The notes under the pieces were generated by a model. That model saw only the letters and a program-made list of their open reading frames with translations. It was not told the origin of the DNA and did no database searches. The translations under genes and the position numbers were made by a program. This document shows, piece by piece, positions 32,695 to 41,709 of a stretch of DNA of 64,000 nt. This stretch comes from Aquabacter sp040755535 (GTDB lineage: Bacteria; Pseudomonadota; Alphaproteobacteria; Rhizobiales; Xanthobacteraceae), in assembly GCA_040755535.1 (NCBI GenBank), contig JBFMAV010000002.1, forward strand, positions 1 to 64,000, in the 5' to 3' direction. Position 1 is the first letter of the stretch. Each line of letters starts with the position of its first letter.

Positions 32695-33534
32695 ATGGCC
32701 ACTGAACCCAAGCTCTTGGAGAATCCGGGATTTTTGCGCGCCGCCGTTAAAGACCGGCGCGCACAGGGCCATCGCATCGCCCTCGTCCCAACTATGGGAG
32801 CACTTCACGAGGGACATCTCGCTCTCGTAAATCAGGCGCGGTCGCACGCGGACACGGTGATCGTCTCAATCTTCGTTAATCCGGCGCAGTTTGCGCCCAA
32901 CGAGGATTTCTCGCGCTACCCCCGTACGCTGGCGCATGACATGGAGCTGCTGAACGGCCTCGCCGATTTCGTTTATGTGCCCTCCAATGCCGACATGTAT
33001 CCCAGCGGCTTCTCCACTCGGTTGAACCTGGATGGCCCGGCGACAGGGCTCGAGACGGATTTTCGTCCGCACTTCTTTTCGGGTGTCGCCATCGTGGTTA
33101 CAAAGCTGTTCCTTCAATCAGGCGCGGATGTCGCCGTGTTCGGAGAGAAGGACTACCAACAGCTCAAAGTCGTTACCCAGCTCGCCCGGGATCTCGATAT
33201 ACCCATCGAGATTATTCCCGGACCCACCGTTCGCGAGAGCGATGGCCTGGCACTCTCATCCCGCAATCAATACCTCTCATCTGCGGAACGGGACATCGCC
33301 CCGATCATTTTCCTCACTTTGGGGAGCGCGCGGGAGGCCATACGAGCGGGAGCGCCATTGGACGACGTAATGCTCCAAGCCAAGACGGCCCTAACCGACG
33401 CCGGCCTCAAGGTGGACTATATGGCGGCACGGAACGCTGATACCCTCGGCCCGTTCGTTCCGGGTCGTCCAGGCCGTATTCTCGTCGCCGCTTGGTTGGG
33501 AAAGACCCGCCTTATCGACAACCTGGGTTTTTAG
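32695..33534 (+). CDS. panC: Pantoate--beta-alanine ligase
   Basis: This cytosolic enzyme condenses pantoate with beta-alanine using ATP, the last step of pantothenate synthesis. The 279-residue protein has the HIGH-type motif in VPTMGALHEGHLALV near residue 30, FVNPAQFAPNEDFSRYPR near 62-80, FGEKDYQQLKVVTQL near 150 and LALSSRNQYL (KMSKS-like) near 185. The start follows CAGGGAGG. panB is not adjacent. The gene stands alone, divergent from the VWA/J-domain pair. Confidence 0.97.
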   Translation: MATEPKLLENPGFLRAAVKDRRAQGHRIALVPTMGALHEGHLALVNQARSHADTVIVSIFVNPAQFAPNEDFSRYPRTLAHDMELLNGLADFVYVPSNADMYPSGFSTRLNLDGPATGLETDFRPHFFSGVAIVVTKLFLQSGADVAVFGEKDYQQLKVVTQLARDLDIPIEIIPGPTVRESDGLALSSRNQYLSSAERDIAPIIFLTLGSAREAIRAGAPLDDVMLQAKTALTDAGLKVDYMAARNADTLGPFVPGRPGRILVAAWLGKTRLIDNLGF

Positions 33535-33620
33535 GTCCGGGATCGAAATGATCACGCAGATTTCGTTTCGCCGGCTACAATTCAATGTGGCGCTAGCAGA
33601 CGCGTTGCGGTAAATTTGTA

Positions 33621-33815
33621 CTATACAGCTCCAACGTAACTAATCGCGAAGCCGGCCACGACGAGCATGAGCCCGACAATCAGAACGGCAAGGATCCGAC
33701 CAGTGGCAACGCCCTGGCGGGCTTGGGGCGCAGGCTTTGCCGGCTCACCGGGTTGGCCGGTCGTTGCCGGCTCGCGAAATTCCAAATCCTGCCGGGTTTC
33801 ATTCTCAAGCGCCAT
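33621..33815 (-). CDS. Small single-pass membrane protein
   Basis: This is a 64-residue ORF with a charged, Pro-rich N-terminal half and one strong membrane helix (residues about 41-62, ILAVLIVGLMLVVAGFAISYV). GGAGATGA precedes the ATG, and an EcfG-like promoter lies 31 bases upstream. No family name is known to me; short tail-anchored stress proteins of this form are frequent in rhizobia. Coding is plausible from the membrane segment and the promoter, not proven. Confidence 0.6.
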   Translation of the reverse strand: MALENETRQDLEFREPATTGQPGEPAKPAPQARQGVATGRILAVLIVGLMLVVAGFAISYVGAV

Positions 33816-33845
33816 GGCTCATCTCCGTCTTAATCACCCAAAAAA

Positions 33846-33871
33846 AACGCCGCATCCTCCCAAATTGTTCA
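33846..33871 (-). promoter_or_regulatory. EcfG-like promoter of the small membrane protein
   Basis: Read on the minus strand, TGAAC (33871-33867), 17 bases, then CGTT (33849-33846). This matches GGAAC-N16/17-CGTT at 8 of 9 positions. The -10 half lies 31 bases before the start of the 64-residue membrane protein. Confidence 0.55.
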
Positions 33872-34015
33872 CCTTGACCTTCCTTGTCCGAGACACGACC
33901 CTTTGCTCCGGAGCGGTTCGCATGCGGCGCCGACTTTGGTTGTATTTTTAAGGTTTTTCGCCAAAATGATGCGTTCAAGTGTGTTCTTTTATTTTATTGG
34001 GGCGGGTGAGCGCCC

Positions 34016-36679
34016 ATGCGATTAAGTCAAGAAAAAACACTTGTTATCGCCTGCTTCGCTATTTCAGCAATCATTTTTACGGCATCGATCGTCTATGTTG
34101 TTTTTGATAGGGAAAAAACAATAGAACGTCACTTTCATAGACTTGAAAATGGAAGCGCCGTTCTCGCGGAATTCGTGTCTCGCGCAATTACAGGTATTGA
34201 CAATGTTCTTTCCAAAAGCTCCGAAGACCTTGCGCGAGCCGATGGACACATTGATCCCAAGGATGCGCATTTTCAATTTTCGGACTACGCGACAGGCGTA
34301 ACGGGCCTCACGACCGTCTTCGCCCTCAATACAAACGGAAGGGTCATCGCGAATTCGCGCTTTCCCGATCAGCCTGGGCACGATTTTTCCGATCGTCGCT
34401 ATTTCCGCGAGGCAATGGAGGCCCGGAACAATAGACTTTACATTTCTGAGACGGTTGCGGGGCGCGTATTGAATCGGTGGCAATTTTTCGCAAGCCGGCC
34501 CATTGAAGGCTCTGGCGGGCAAAAACTTGGCGTGATCTGTGCCTCCATCGATACATCCTTGTTTGAAAATGTCCTTTCGACCTATCGCCCAGACACCGGC
34601 ATCGTCATCAGCCTTCTGACCGACGATCTTTTTCTCGTGGCACAGGCTCCCGCCGACGGGAACGCCTACGCTCAGCCGTTCCGGCACAGCCCGGCGCTCG
34701 CGCGTTTCATTGCGCGGAACGTGCCATTTGCGGCCGAGGAGGGGCGCACCTTCAACGGCCAGCCGGAAAGCCTTTCGGTCCTCCGCCGGTTGCCCAACCT
34801 GCCCTTGATCCTGGCGATCTCCGTGCCAACGGAACAGGCGCTGGCCGAATGGCGCACGCATGCCGGCGCCATCCTGTCTCTTGCCGGGCTTATGAGCGCG
34901 CTCGTGATCGGCGCGGGAATTACCGGCGCGCGCAGCATTCGGCGCAGCGAAGAGGTCTCGACCCTCCTCGACACAATGTTCACTCAGACCCCCGCCTGCA
35001 TCGCCATTTCCAATGTGAATGGTGCGCTCATCAAGTCCAACGAAAACTGGTCGAGCCTCTCGGATATGTTCGGGGTCGCGCAAGACACCCGATCGGACGT
35101 CTTCGCGAGCCTACGCCATGCCATCCGATCGGGCGGGGACTTGGGCCTGACCACTCGGTCGGACAAGGCGTTGCGCGATCTGCAGTTGGTGTGCGCGGGG
35201 CTGAAATCGAGTGCCGCGCTGGAGTTGCGGTGCATGCAGAGTGATGTCGATCGCTATTTTGCCGTCACCGTGACTCGCATTGATGTCGCTCCGAGCGAGA
35301 GCGCGGAAGGCTTTGCCGTCCTGGTGATGGATATTTCCAAACAGCGCGCCCTTGAGTTGCGCTTGCGGTCGCAACTGGTTCTAGACTCGAAGACCGGCTT
35401 GCCCAATCGCGAGGGCTTTCTCGCCGCTGTGGCCGCGCCCCTGGCCGGCGCCAGCGACGACGACTGTCTTTTTGTATTCGATATCGTAGGCTTGTCAGGC
35501 CTGAAGGAAATCCGTGGCTTTGAAGTCAGCGACGAAGCCTTCTCCGCGATTGGCGCTCAGTTGGCGACCTTATCGTCTTTGGGCTGCATCGTCGCGCGGG
35601 CGGACAGTGAGAAATTCTGCGCCTTTGTTCCCGGCCCTGCTCTCGGGGAGGCGGCCGAGGCGCGCATGACCGCGCTGGTTGCCCACCTCGCGCGCGAGTA
35701 TCCCCTGAACGGCCATACGTTTCATGCACGCATGACGGTGGGCGCGGCGCGGGTGGGATCCGTTGGGCGCGATGCGGAGCGTCTTCTGCAAGCAGCTGAA
35801 ATTGCACATGGCCTTGCGCGCCGTCGCGGTCAGGGATCGTTTGCCTTCTTCAGTGCTGAGATCGAGGCCCACGCGCGCGAGCGCGTCAGGCTCTATGAAT
35901 CCCTGCAGAACGCGATCTCCAATCGCGAGCTCTCCCTGGAATTCCAGCCCAAGGTCAATCTGCTCACCGGCGAAATCATCGGAGCAGAGGCGCTGGTCCG
36001 CTGGTTCCATCCCCAGCACGGCCCGCAGAATCCGGGAGACTTCATTCCGGTCGCGGAAGAAAGCGGCCTTATCATTCCCTTGGGCGAATGGGTGATCAGC
36101 CAGGTGATGGACTTTCAGCGGCGTTGGATTTCAGAGACGCCGGACATGCAGCCTTTCCCCATATCCCTGAATGTGTCCCATGCTCAGTTTGATCGGGCGG
36201 ATATACCCGAGTTTCTACGCACAACAGTGGCGCAGACCGGTGTCGATCCGGCCCTGGTGATCATCGAATTGACGGAAACCGTATTCAGCCAGGAAATTGC
36301 CGACACAATCGGGAGAATCAATCAAATCCGCGCCATGGGATTTCATGTTTCTCTGGATGACTTTGGCACGGGTTATTCCTCGCTAAGCTACCTTAATCTC
36401 ATGAACTTTGACGAGCTCAAGATCGATGGCTCATTCGTGCGGGCCATCGATACGGATCTGGTCTCCCATTCCATCGTCGACATGACATTGCGGCTGGGCG
36501 GCACGCTGGACGTCTCGATCACCGCGGAAGGCATCGAGACCGAAGCGCAGCGGGCAGCCCTTCTGGCGCTCGGCTGCCAGACTGGCCAGGGCTTCCTGTT
36601 CTCGCGTTCGGTGTCGGGGGCGGAGTTGAAGGCTATGGTGCGCGAGCGGCGGCGGCTGCTACCCGATCTTCTGTTCTGA
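34016..36679 (+). CDS. Membrane sensor with degenerate GGDEF and intact EAL domains
   Basis: This 887-residue inner-membrane protein has a helix near residues 8-28, a periplasmic CACHE-type sensor (about 40-270), a second helix near 285-303, a PAS-like segment (about 315-445), a GGDEF domain (about 455-610) and an EAL domain (about 630-880). The GGDEF site reads R-A-D-S-E near residue 526, so cyclase activity should be lost. The EAL domain keeps EALVRW (about 657), NVSHAQF, ELTET, DDFGTGYSS (about 780) and LKIDGSFV, so c-di-GMP hydrolysis is expected. The first 150 codons and upstream DNA are clearly AT-richer than the rest. Confidence 0.9.
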   Translation: MRLSQEKTLVIACFAISAIIFTASIVYVVFDREKTIERHFHRLENGSAVLAEFVSRAITGIDNVLSKSSEDLARADGHIDPKDAHFQFSDYATGVTGLTTVFALNTNGRVIANSRFPDQPGHDFSDRRYFREAMEARNNRLYISETVAGRVLNRWQFFASRPIEGSGGQKLGVICASIDTSLFENVLSTYRPDTGIVISLLTDDLFLVAQAPADGNAYAQPFRHSPALARFIARNVPFAAEEGRTFNGQPESLSVLRRLPNLPLILAISVPTEQALAEWRTHAGAILSLAGLMSALVIGAGITGARSIRRSEEVSTLLDTMFTQTPACIAISNVNGALIKSNENWSSLSDMFGVAQDTRSDVFASLRHAIRSGGDLGLTTRSDKALRDLQLVCAGLKSSAALELRCMQSDVDRYFAVTVTRIDVAPSESAEGFAVLVMDISKQRALELRLRSQLVLDSKTGLPNREGFLAAVAAPLAGASDDDCLFVFDIVGLSGLKEIRGFEVSDEAFSAIGAQLATLSSLGCIVARADSEKFCAFVPGPALGEAAEARMTALVAHLAREYPLNGHTFHARMTVGAARVGSVGRDAERLLQAAEIAHGLARRRGQGSFAFFSAEIEAHARERVRLYESLQNAISNRELSLEFQPKVNLLTGEIIGAEALVRWFHPQHGPQNPGDFIPVAEESGLIIPLGEWVISQVMDFQRRWISETPDMQPFPISLNVSHAQFDRADIPEFLRTTVAQTGVDPALVIIELTETVFSQEIADTIGRINQIRAMGFHVSLDDFGTGYSSLSYLNLMNFDELKIDGSFVRAIDTDLVSHSIVDMTLRLGGTLDVSITAEGIETEAQRAALLALGCQTGQGFLFSRSVSGAELKAMVRERRRLLPDLLF

Positions 36680-36860
36680 CCTAAACGGGAAGTCTCCCGT
36701 CTATTTTGCGGATGTGCCGGACAGCGAGGGGATTTGGGCTCTGCTCATTCCTTCACGCCCCGGCAACGGCCAGGGCGGGATCGGCGCGGCCGGATGAGGC
36801 GCCCGAATGGCGGACTCGGGCACAAACTCGCTCTGGCAGTCGTCCCGCTCCCGGGACCAA

Positions 36861-37637
36861 TCAATGCAGGATTTGCGAGAGGAACAGCCGGGTACGCTCA
36901 TGCTGCGGGTTGGAGAAGAAGGCGTGCGGCTCGTTCATCTCGATGATCTGGCCGGCATCCATGAAGATCACCCGGTCCGCCACCTGACGGGCAAAGCCCA
37001 TTTCATGGGTGACGCACAGCATGGTCATGCCCTCATTGGCGAGGGAGACCATGGTGTCGAGCACTTCCTTCACCATTTCCGGGTCCAGCGCCGAGGTCGG
37101 CTCGTCGAACAGCATGATGCGCGGGCGCATGCACAAGGCGCGGGCGATGGCGACGCGCTGCTGCTGGCCGCCGGACAATTGGCCGGGATATTTTGCGGCC
37201 TGTTCCGGGATCTTCACCTTGGCCAGGAAGTGCATGGCCAGGTCCTCGGCCTCCTTCTTGGGCATCTTGCGCACCCACATGGGGGCGAGCGTGCAGTTTT
37301 CCAGGATTGTGAGGTGGGGGAAGAGATTGAAGTGCTGGAACACCATGCCGACCTCGCGGCGCACCTCGTCGATGCGCTTGAGATCGTTGGTGAGCTCGAT
37401 GCCGTCCACCACGATCCGGCCCTTCTGGTGCTCTTCCAGGCGGTTGATACAGCGGATCATGGTGGATTTCCCGGAGCCTGACGGGCCGCACACCACGATG
37501 CGCTCGCCCCGCCGCACGGAGAGGTTGATGTCGCGCAGGACGTGAAAGTCGCCATACCACTTGTTGACGCCGATCAGTTCCACCGCCTGTTCGGGGCCGT
37601 CCTGAACGCTTTGGGAAGCCTGGTTCTGAAGAGTCAT
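36861..37637 (-). CDS. aapP: General L-amino acid ABC transporter, ATP-binding protein
   Basis: AapP is the 258-residue ATPase of the polar-amino-acid ABC importer. Walker A is GPSGSGKST near residue 52, the signature LSGGQQQR near 157, and Walker B IMLFDEPTSALDPE near 175. The ATG at 37637 is preferred to an upstream in-frame codon in aapM. It is the last gene of aapJ-aapQ-aapM-aapP, the broad-specificity L-amino acid transporter typical of rhizobia. The 180 bases beyond its stop hold no gene; a weak GC-rich hairpin is possible. Confidence 0.94.
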   Translation of the reverse strand: MTLQNQASQSVQDGPEQAVELIGVNKWYGDFHVLRDINLSVRRGERIVVCGPSGSGKSTMIRCINRLEEHQKGRIVVDGIELTNDLKRIDEVRREVGMVFQHFNLFPHLTILENCTLAPMWVRKMPKKEAEDLAMHFLAKVKIPEQAAKYPGQLSGGQQQRVAIARALCMRPRIMLFDEPTSALDPEMVKEVLDTMVSLANEGMTMLCVTHEMGFARQVADRVIFMDAGQIIEMNEPHAFFSNPQHERTRLFLSQILH

Positions 37638-37648
37638 GATGCTTCCCC

Positions 37649-39037
37649 TCAATGACGGTGGCTGCGGTCGAGACGCTTTTCGAGCGCCATCGAATAGCGG
37701 GACATGCCGTAGCAGAAGACGAAATAGACGATGCCGGCGAAGCCGAATCCCGTGAACAGGGTGGTCGGCGTCGCCCAGTTCGGGTCGGTGAAGGCCGCCC
37801 GCAGGATGCCGAGCAGGTCGAAGATCGAGACGATCAGCACCAGCGTCGTGTCCTTGAACAGACCGATGAAGTTGTTGACGATTCCCGGAATGACCAGCTT
37901 CAGCGCCTGGGGCAGAACCACGAGGCGCATCATGAAGCCCGAGCGGAGCCCGAGCGCCATGGCGCCCTCATACTGACCCTTGGGAATGGCCTGCAGGCCG
38001 CCGCGCACCACTTCCGCCATATAAGCGGAGGCGAACAAGGCGACGCCCACCAGCGCGCGCAGCAGCCCGTCAATGGTGAACCGGCCGGGCAAGAACAGCG
38101 GCAGCATATAGGTGGCGAAGAACAGCACCGTGATGAGCGGCACGCCGCGCCAGAACTCGATGAAGATGATGGAACTGTACTTCACCAGGGGATAGTCGGA
38201 TCGCCGCCCCAGCGCCAGCAGGATGCCGAAGGGCAGCGAGACCGTGATGCCGGTGACCGCGATCACCAGCGTCACCAGCAGACCGCCCCACTGGCGGGTC
38301 TCCACGGGCTGAAGACCGAAATCCAGATCCACCGCCAACAGGATCAGCGCCAGCACGCCGAAGGACTTGAGCACCGTGCCCGCCACGGAGCGCCGCTCCC
38401 CCCCGAAGAAGGGGCAGACCAGCATGCCGATGCCCGCCGCGATGAGGGCCACCAGCACGAACTGGACCCAGAAGCCCACCCGCAGCCCGGCAACCCGCGC
38501 AAGGCCGAAATCGAGCCCGGACCAGCCCAGGATGAAATTGCGCAGATCCAGATCGCCGCCGGTCAGCAGCACGAAGGCCACCACCGGGTAGATGCCGAAG
38601 AAGGCGATAGCATTCGTCCGCTTGAACGGGGCCTTGGGCACAAGGAGCGGCACCAGCAGCACCGCGCCCATGAGATAAACCGCATTGACCCGCCAGCGCT
38701 CGGCCTCCGGATAGAAGCCGTAAAGGATCTGATTCCATTTGGCCCAGATGAAGGGCCAGCAGGCGCCAACCGGGCGGCCCACATTTTCAGGGAGGCAGGC
38801 ATCGCGCCCGGTGCCGGTCCAAACGGCATCGAGCACGAAGAATTTGACCATGGGCGGAACGACCACCCAGAACAGCCAGATGCCGAACACGGTCAGCAGC
38901 ACCTGCCCGACGGAGCCGAACAGATGGGCGCGCGCCCAGCCGATGACGCCGCGCGTGGAGGTCGGCGCCGGCTCCTGGGGTTTCAACTCGGGCGGCGCCA
39001 CATAGGCGAAGGTGGAGGGAGTCGCGGACGTGGTCAT
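37649..39037 (-). CDS. aapM: General L-amino acid ABC transporter, permease AapM
   Basis: AapM is one of two permeases of the Aap importer. The 462-residue protein has several N-terminal membrane helices and a C-terminal permease domain with GIVNNFIGLFKDTTLVLIV near residue 410 and an EAA-type loop in YMAEVVRGGLQAIPKGQYEGAMALGLRSG. A cysteine-containing periplasmic loop (CLPENVGRPVGACWPF near residue 85) is typical of AapM. It begins 11 bases after the aapQ stop. The first eight codons of the longer frame are not needed. Confidence 0.95.
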   Translation of the reverse strand: MTTSATPSTFAYVAPPELKPQEPAPTSTRGVIGWARAHLFGSVGQVLLTVFGIWLFWVVVPPMVKFFVLDAVWTGTGRDACLPENVGRPVGACWPFIWAKWNQILYGFYPEAERWRVNAVYLMGAVLLVPLLVPKAPFKRTNAIAFFGIYPVVAFVLLTGGDLDLRNFILGWSGLDFGLARVAGLRVGFWVQFVLVALIAAGIGMLVCPFFGGERRSVAGTVLKSFGVLALILLAVDLDFGLQPVETRQWGGLLVTLVIAVTGITVSLPFGILLALGRRSDYPLVKYSSIIFIEFWRGVPLITVLFFATYMLPLFLPGRFTIDGLLRALVGVALFASAYMAEVVRGGLQAIPKGQYEGAMALGLRSGFMMRLVVLPQALKLVIPGIVNNFIGLFKDTTLVLIVSIFDLLGILRAAFTDPNWATPTTLFTGFGFAGIVYFVFCYGMSRYSMALEKRLDRSHRH

Positions 39038-39047
39038 GGGCGCCTCC

Positions 39048-40337
39048 TCACCGTTCCACAAGCGCGACGCGCTTGTTGTACCAAGCCATCAGGACCGAGG
39101 TCAGGATGGAGATGGCGAGATAGACCGCCATGGTCATGGCGATGATTTCAATCGCCTGCCCGGTCTGGTTCAGCGTGGTGCCGGCGAAAATGGCGAACAG
39201 GTCCGGATAGCCTACCGCCACGCCCAGCGTCGAATTCTTGGTGAGGTTGAGATACTGGCTGGTGAGCGGAGGAACGATGACCCGCATGGCCTGCGGGATG
39301 ATGATGAGGCGCAGTGTGGGCCCGGAGCGGATGCCGAGGGATTTGGCCGCCTCGGTCTGTCCCTTGGAGACAGCCAGGATGCCGGCGCGCACGATCTCGG
39401 CGATGAAGCCCGCCGTATAGATCGACAAGGCCACCAGCAGGGCCACGAATTCCGGGATGACCCGCACGCCGCCCGCAAAATTGAAGCCCCGCAATTCGGG
39501 GGTCTCGAACGTCACAGGCCAGCCGAGCACGAAGCCGGCAATCACCGACGGCCCGAAAATGAGCGCAAGACCCACCCAGAAGGCCGGAAAGGGCTGGCCC
39601 GTGCGCTCACGCCGGATCCGCGCCCATCGGGCCACCAGCCATGCCGCGACGCTGCCGGCGACGAAGATCCAAAAGACGATCGTGAAATCGTCCCCGAAAA
39701 TCGGGCGGGGCACCACCAGCCCGCGATTGGAGAGAAACACACCTGGCGCCGCGACATCGCCCGCCAGGGAGCGGAAGAGATCCGCCACGGGCGTGAGGCC
39801 GAGAGATGCGGCGCCATTCGCCACAGCATTCAGGAAGGGCTGGAGCCCGAAGCTCCAGCTCTGGCGGGGATTGGGCATGGTGGAGAGCACCGCCAGATAC
39901 CAGAAGAGGATCTGGAACAGCGGCGGCAGGTTGCGAGTCACCTCCACATAGGCGGACGCGAGCACCCGAATGACCACATTCTCGGAGAGCCGTGCCACAC
40001 CGACCAGGAAGCCGATGACGGTTGCCAGAATGATGCCGAGCACCGCGACCAGCAGCGTATTCAGCAGGCCGACCAGGAAGGCGCGGCCATAGCTCATGGA
40101 TTCCGAATAGGGAATGAGCGTCTGGGTAATGCCGAAGCCGGCGGAATTGTCCAGGAAGCCGAAGCCGGAGGCGATGCCTTGCCGGGCAAGATTGCTCTGG
40201 GCGTTCGCGTAGAACGACCAAGCCATCCAGATGATCAGGAGCGCAAGCGAGACCTGGATCACGGCGGAACGAAGCGCCGGATCGGTCCACGACCAGCGCC
40301 GTGCCGGAGCTGAGTCCGGCATGGGTGCGTCAGTCAT
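39048..40337 (-). CDS. aapQ: General L-amino acid ABC transporter, permease AapQ
   Basis: AapQ is the other permease of the Aap importer, 429 residues, with the long N-terminal membrane part and a C-terminal permease domain carrying YTAGFIAEIVRAGILAVSKGQTEAAKSLGIRSG (EAA-type loop) and YLNLTKNSTLGVAVGYPDL. The segment GFGFLDNSAGFGI near residues 55-70 is conserved in AapQ. It is separated from the binding-protein gene by 188 bases that contain a strong stem-loop, probably balancing the amounts of AapJ and the membrane proteins. Confidence 0.95.
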   Translation of the reverse strand: MTDAPMPDSAPARRWSWTDPALRSAVIQVSLALLIIWMAWSFYANAQSNLARQGIASGFGFLDNSAGFGITQTLIPYSESMSYGRAFLVGLLNTLLVAVLGIILATVIGFLVGVARLSENVVIRVLASAYVEVTRNLPPLFQILFWYLAVLSTMPNPRQSWSFGLQPFLNAVANGAASLGLTPVADLFRSLAGDVAAPGVFLSNRGLVVPRPIFGDDFTIVFWIFVAGSVAAWLVARWARIRRERTGQPFPAFWVGLALIFGPSVIAGFVLGWPVTFETPELRGFNFAGGVRVIPEFVALLVALSIYTAGFIAEIVRAGILAVSKGQTEAAKSLGIRSGPTLRLIIIPQAMRVIVPPLTSQYLNLTKNSTLGVAVGYPDLFAIFAGTTLNQTGQAIEIIAMTMAVYLAISILTSVLMAWYNKRVALVER

Positions 40338-40492
40338 TAGCCCCTCGAAGTCTATGGGCGCATTGGCCCTTATCTTTGTACGGATCGCGCCGGCCGCCCC
40401 CGACCGGCACCTGAGACAGACGCTCTTTCCCTGCCCTGTTCTTCTTTTATTTTAAATATTTACACGACTTTCTTCATTCAGCATCGCAACAG

Positions 40493-40516
40493 GCCCGGCG
40501 CCCGAAGGCGCCGGGC
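40493..40516 (-). other. Stem-loop between aapJ and aapQ
   Basis: GCCCGGCGCC (40493-40502) and GGCGCCGGGC (40507-40516) form a perfect 10-bp stem with a 4-base loop CGAA. It lies 9 bases beyond the aapJ stop, with no T-run. It most likely stabilises aapJ mRNA or partly attenuates the permease genes. An AT-rich stretch (about 40440-40480) follows before aapQ. Confidence 0.7.
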
Positions 40517-40525
40517 AGGGGCGGA

Positions 40526-41545
40526 TCAGCGCACCGGCATGCCGTATTGCAGACCGCCATTGTTCCAGAGATTGTTCTGGCCGCGATTGATGCCGAGCGG
40601 GGTCGAGGGGCCGAGGTTGCGGTCGAAGACCTCACCATAATTGCCCACCTGCTTCACGATCCGGGCCACCCAATCGTTCGAGATGCCGATGGCCTCGCCG
40701 AACTTGCCATCCGTACCCAGAAGACGCTTGATCTCCGGATTGGCGGAGGACGCCATCTGGTCCACGTTCTTGGAGTTCACGCCCAGCTCTTCGGCATCGA
40801 GCATGGCGAAATAGACCCATTTCACGAGGTCGAACCACTGGTCGTCGCCCTGGCGCACCAGCGGGCCGAGCGGCTCCTTGGAGATGACCTGCGGCAGAAC
40901 CATGTGGTCGGCGGCATTGGTCAGCTTCAGGCGCACCGCATAAAGCTGCGACTGATCGGCGGTGAACGCATCGCAGCGGCCGGAATCATAGGCCTTGATG
41001 GTTTCGTCGATGGTCGCGAACGCGATCAGTTCGTATTTCAGGCTGTTGGTGCGGAAATAATCGCCGACATTCAGCTCGTTGGTGGTGCCCGTCTGAACGC
41101 AGATGGAGGCGCCGTTCAGGTCCTTCACCGCCTTCAGGTTCAGCGACTTGCGCACCATGAAGCCCTGGCCGTCATAATACATCACGCCGGCGAAGTTGAA
41201 GCCCAGCGTGGTGTCGCGCGACATGGTCCAGGTGGTGTTGCGCGAGAGCACGTCGATGGCGCCGGATTGAAGCGCCGTGAAGCGGTCCTTCGCCGAGAGG
41301 GGCGAGAACTTCACCTTTGTCGCATCATTGAAGATGGCTGCCGCGATGGCGCGACAGAAATCCACGTCGAGGCCGGTCCAGTTGCCCTTGTCGTCGGGGT
41401 TGGAGAAGCCCGGCAGCCCTTGCGACACGCCGCAGTTGAGCGCGCCGCGGGCCTTCACGTCGTCCAGCGTCGCCGCGCTCGACGCGCCGGCGCCGATGGC
41501 GAGCATGCCGGCGGCAAGCAGGAAGGTCTTTATTGTCCGTGCCAT
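40526..41545 (-). CDS. aapJ: General L-amino acid ABC transporter, periplasmic binding protein
   Basis: AapJ binds amino acids in the periplasm for the AapQMP importer. The 339-residue protein starts at the ATG at 41545, giving a signal peptide cut near residue 24 (SSAA). It shows family sequence such as GLPGFSNPDDKGNWTGLDVDFCRA, the ligand-site arginine in SRNTTWTMSRDT, and VQTGTTNELNVGDYFR. The 38-codon upstream extension overlaps the divergent metC-like gene region and is not used. A stem-loop follows it. Confidence 0.95.
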   Translation of the reverse strand: MARTIKTFLLAAGMLAIGAGASSAATLDDVKARGALNCGVSQGLPGFSNPDDKGNWTGLDVDFCRAIAAAIFNDATKVKFSPLSAKDRFTALQSGAIDVLSRNTTWTMSRDTTLGFNFAGVMYYDGQGFMVRKSLNLKAVKDLNGASICVQTGTTNELNVGDYFRTNSLKYELIAFATIDETIKAYDSGRCDAFTADQSQLYAVRLKLTNAADHMVLPQVISKEPLGPLVRQGDDQWFDLVKWVYFAMLDAEELGVNSKNVDQMASSANPEIKRLLGTDGKFGEAIGISNDWVARIVKQVGNYGEVFDRNLGPSTPLGINRGQNNLWNNGGLQYGMPVR

Positions 41546-41709
41546 AGCGTAATGCGCTCCCAAGCCAGCCCTGACCGCGTCCGCCCGCACCAGCGGGTCG
41601 ACGCCGTCGTCCGGGACGTCGTATGGATGTATCTCAATCGGTTGTGGCTGGCCGGTCAATAGGACCTGCGTTGACGCGGCAAGCCGTTCAACATGTTTGG
41701 GAGTTCGTG

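Noticed and set aside
33953..33972. Possible CtrA box (TTAA-N7) near 33953
   Set aside because: Only the first half of the motif is present; the second half (CGCC) does not match.
37652..39145. A 497-codon open frame opposite aapM
   Set aside because: It runs antisense over a certain permease gene, with abnormal Gln/His/Glu-rich composition and no domain.
41546..41709. SAM riboswitch before the metC-like gene
   Set aside because: No SAM-I or SAM-II type core or downstream terminator was recognised in the divergent gap.
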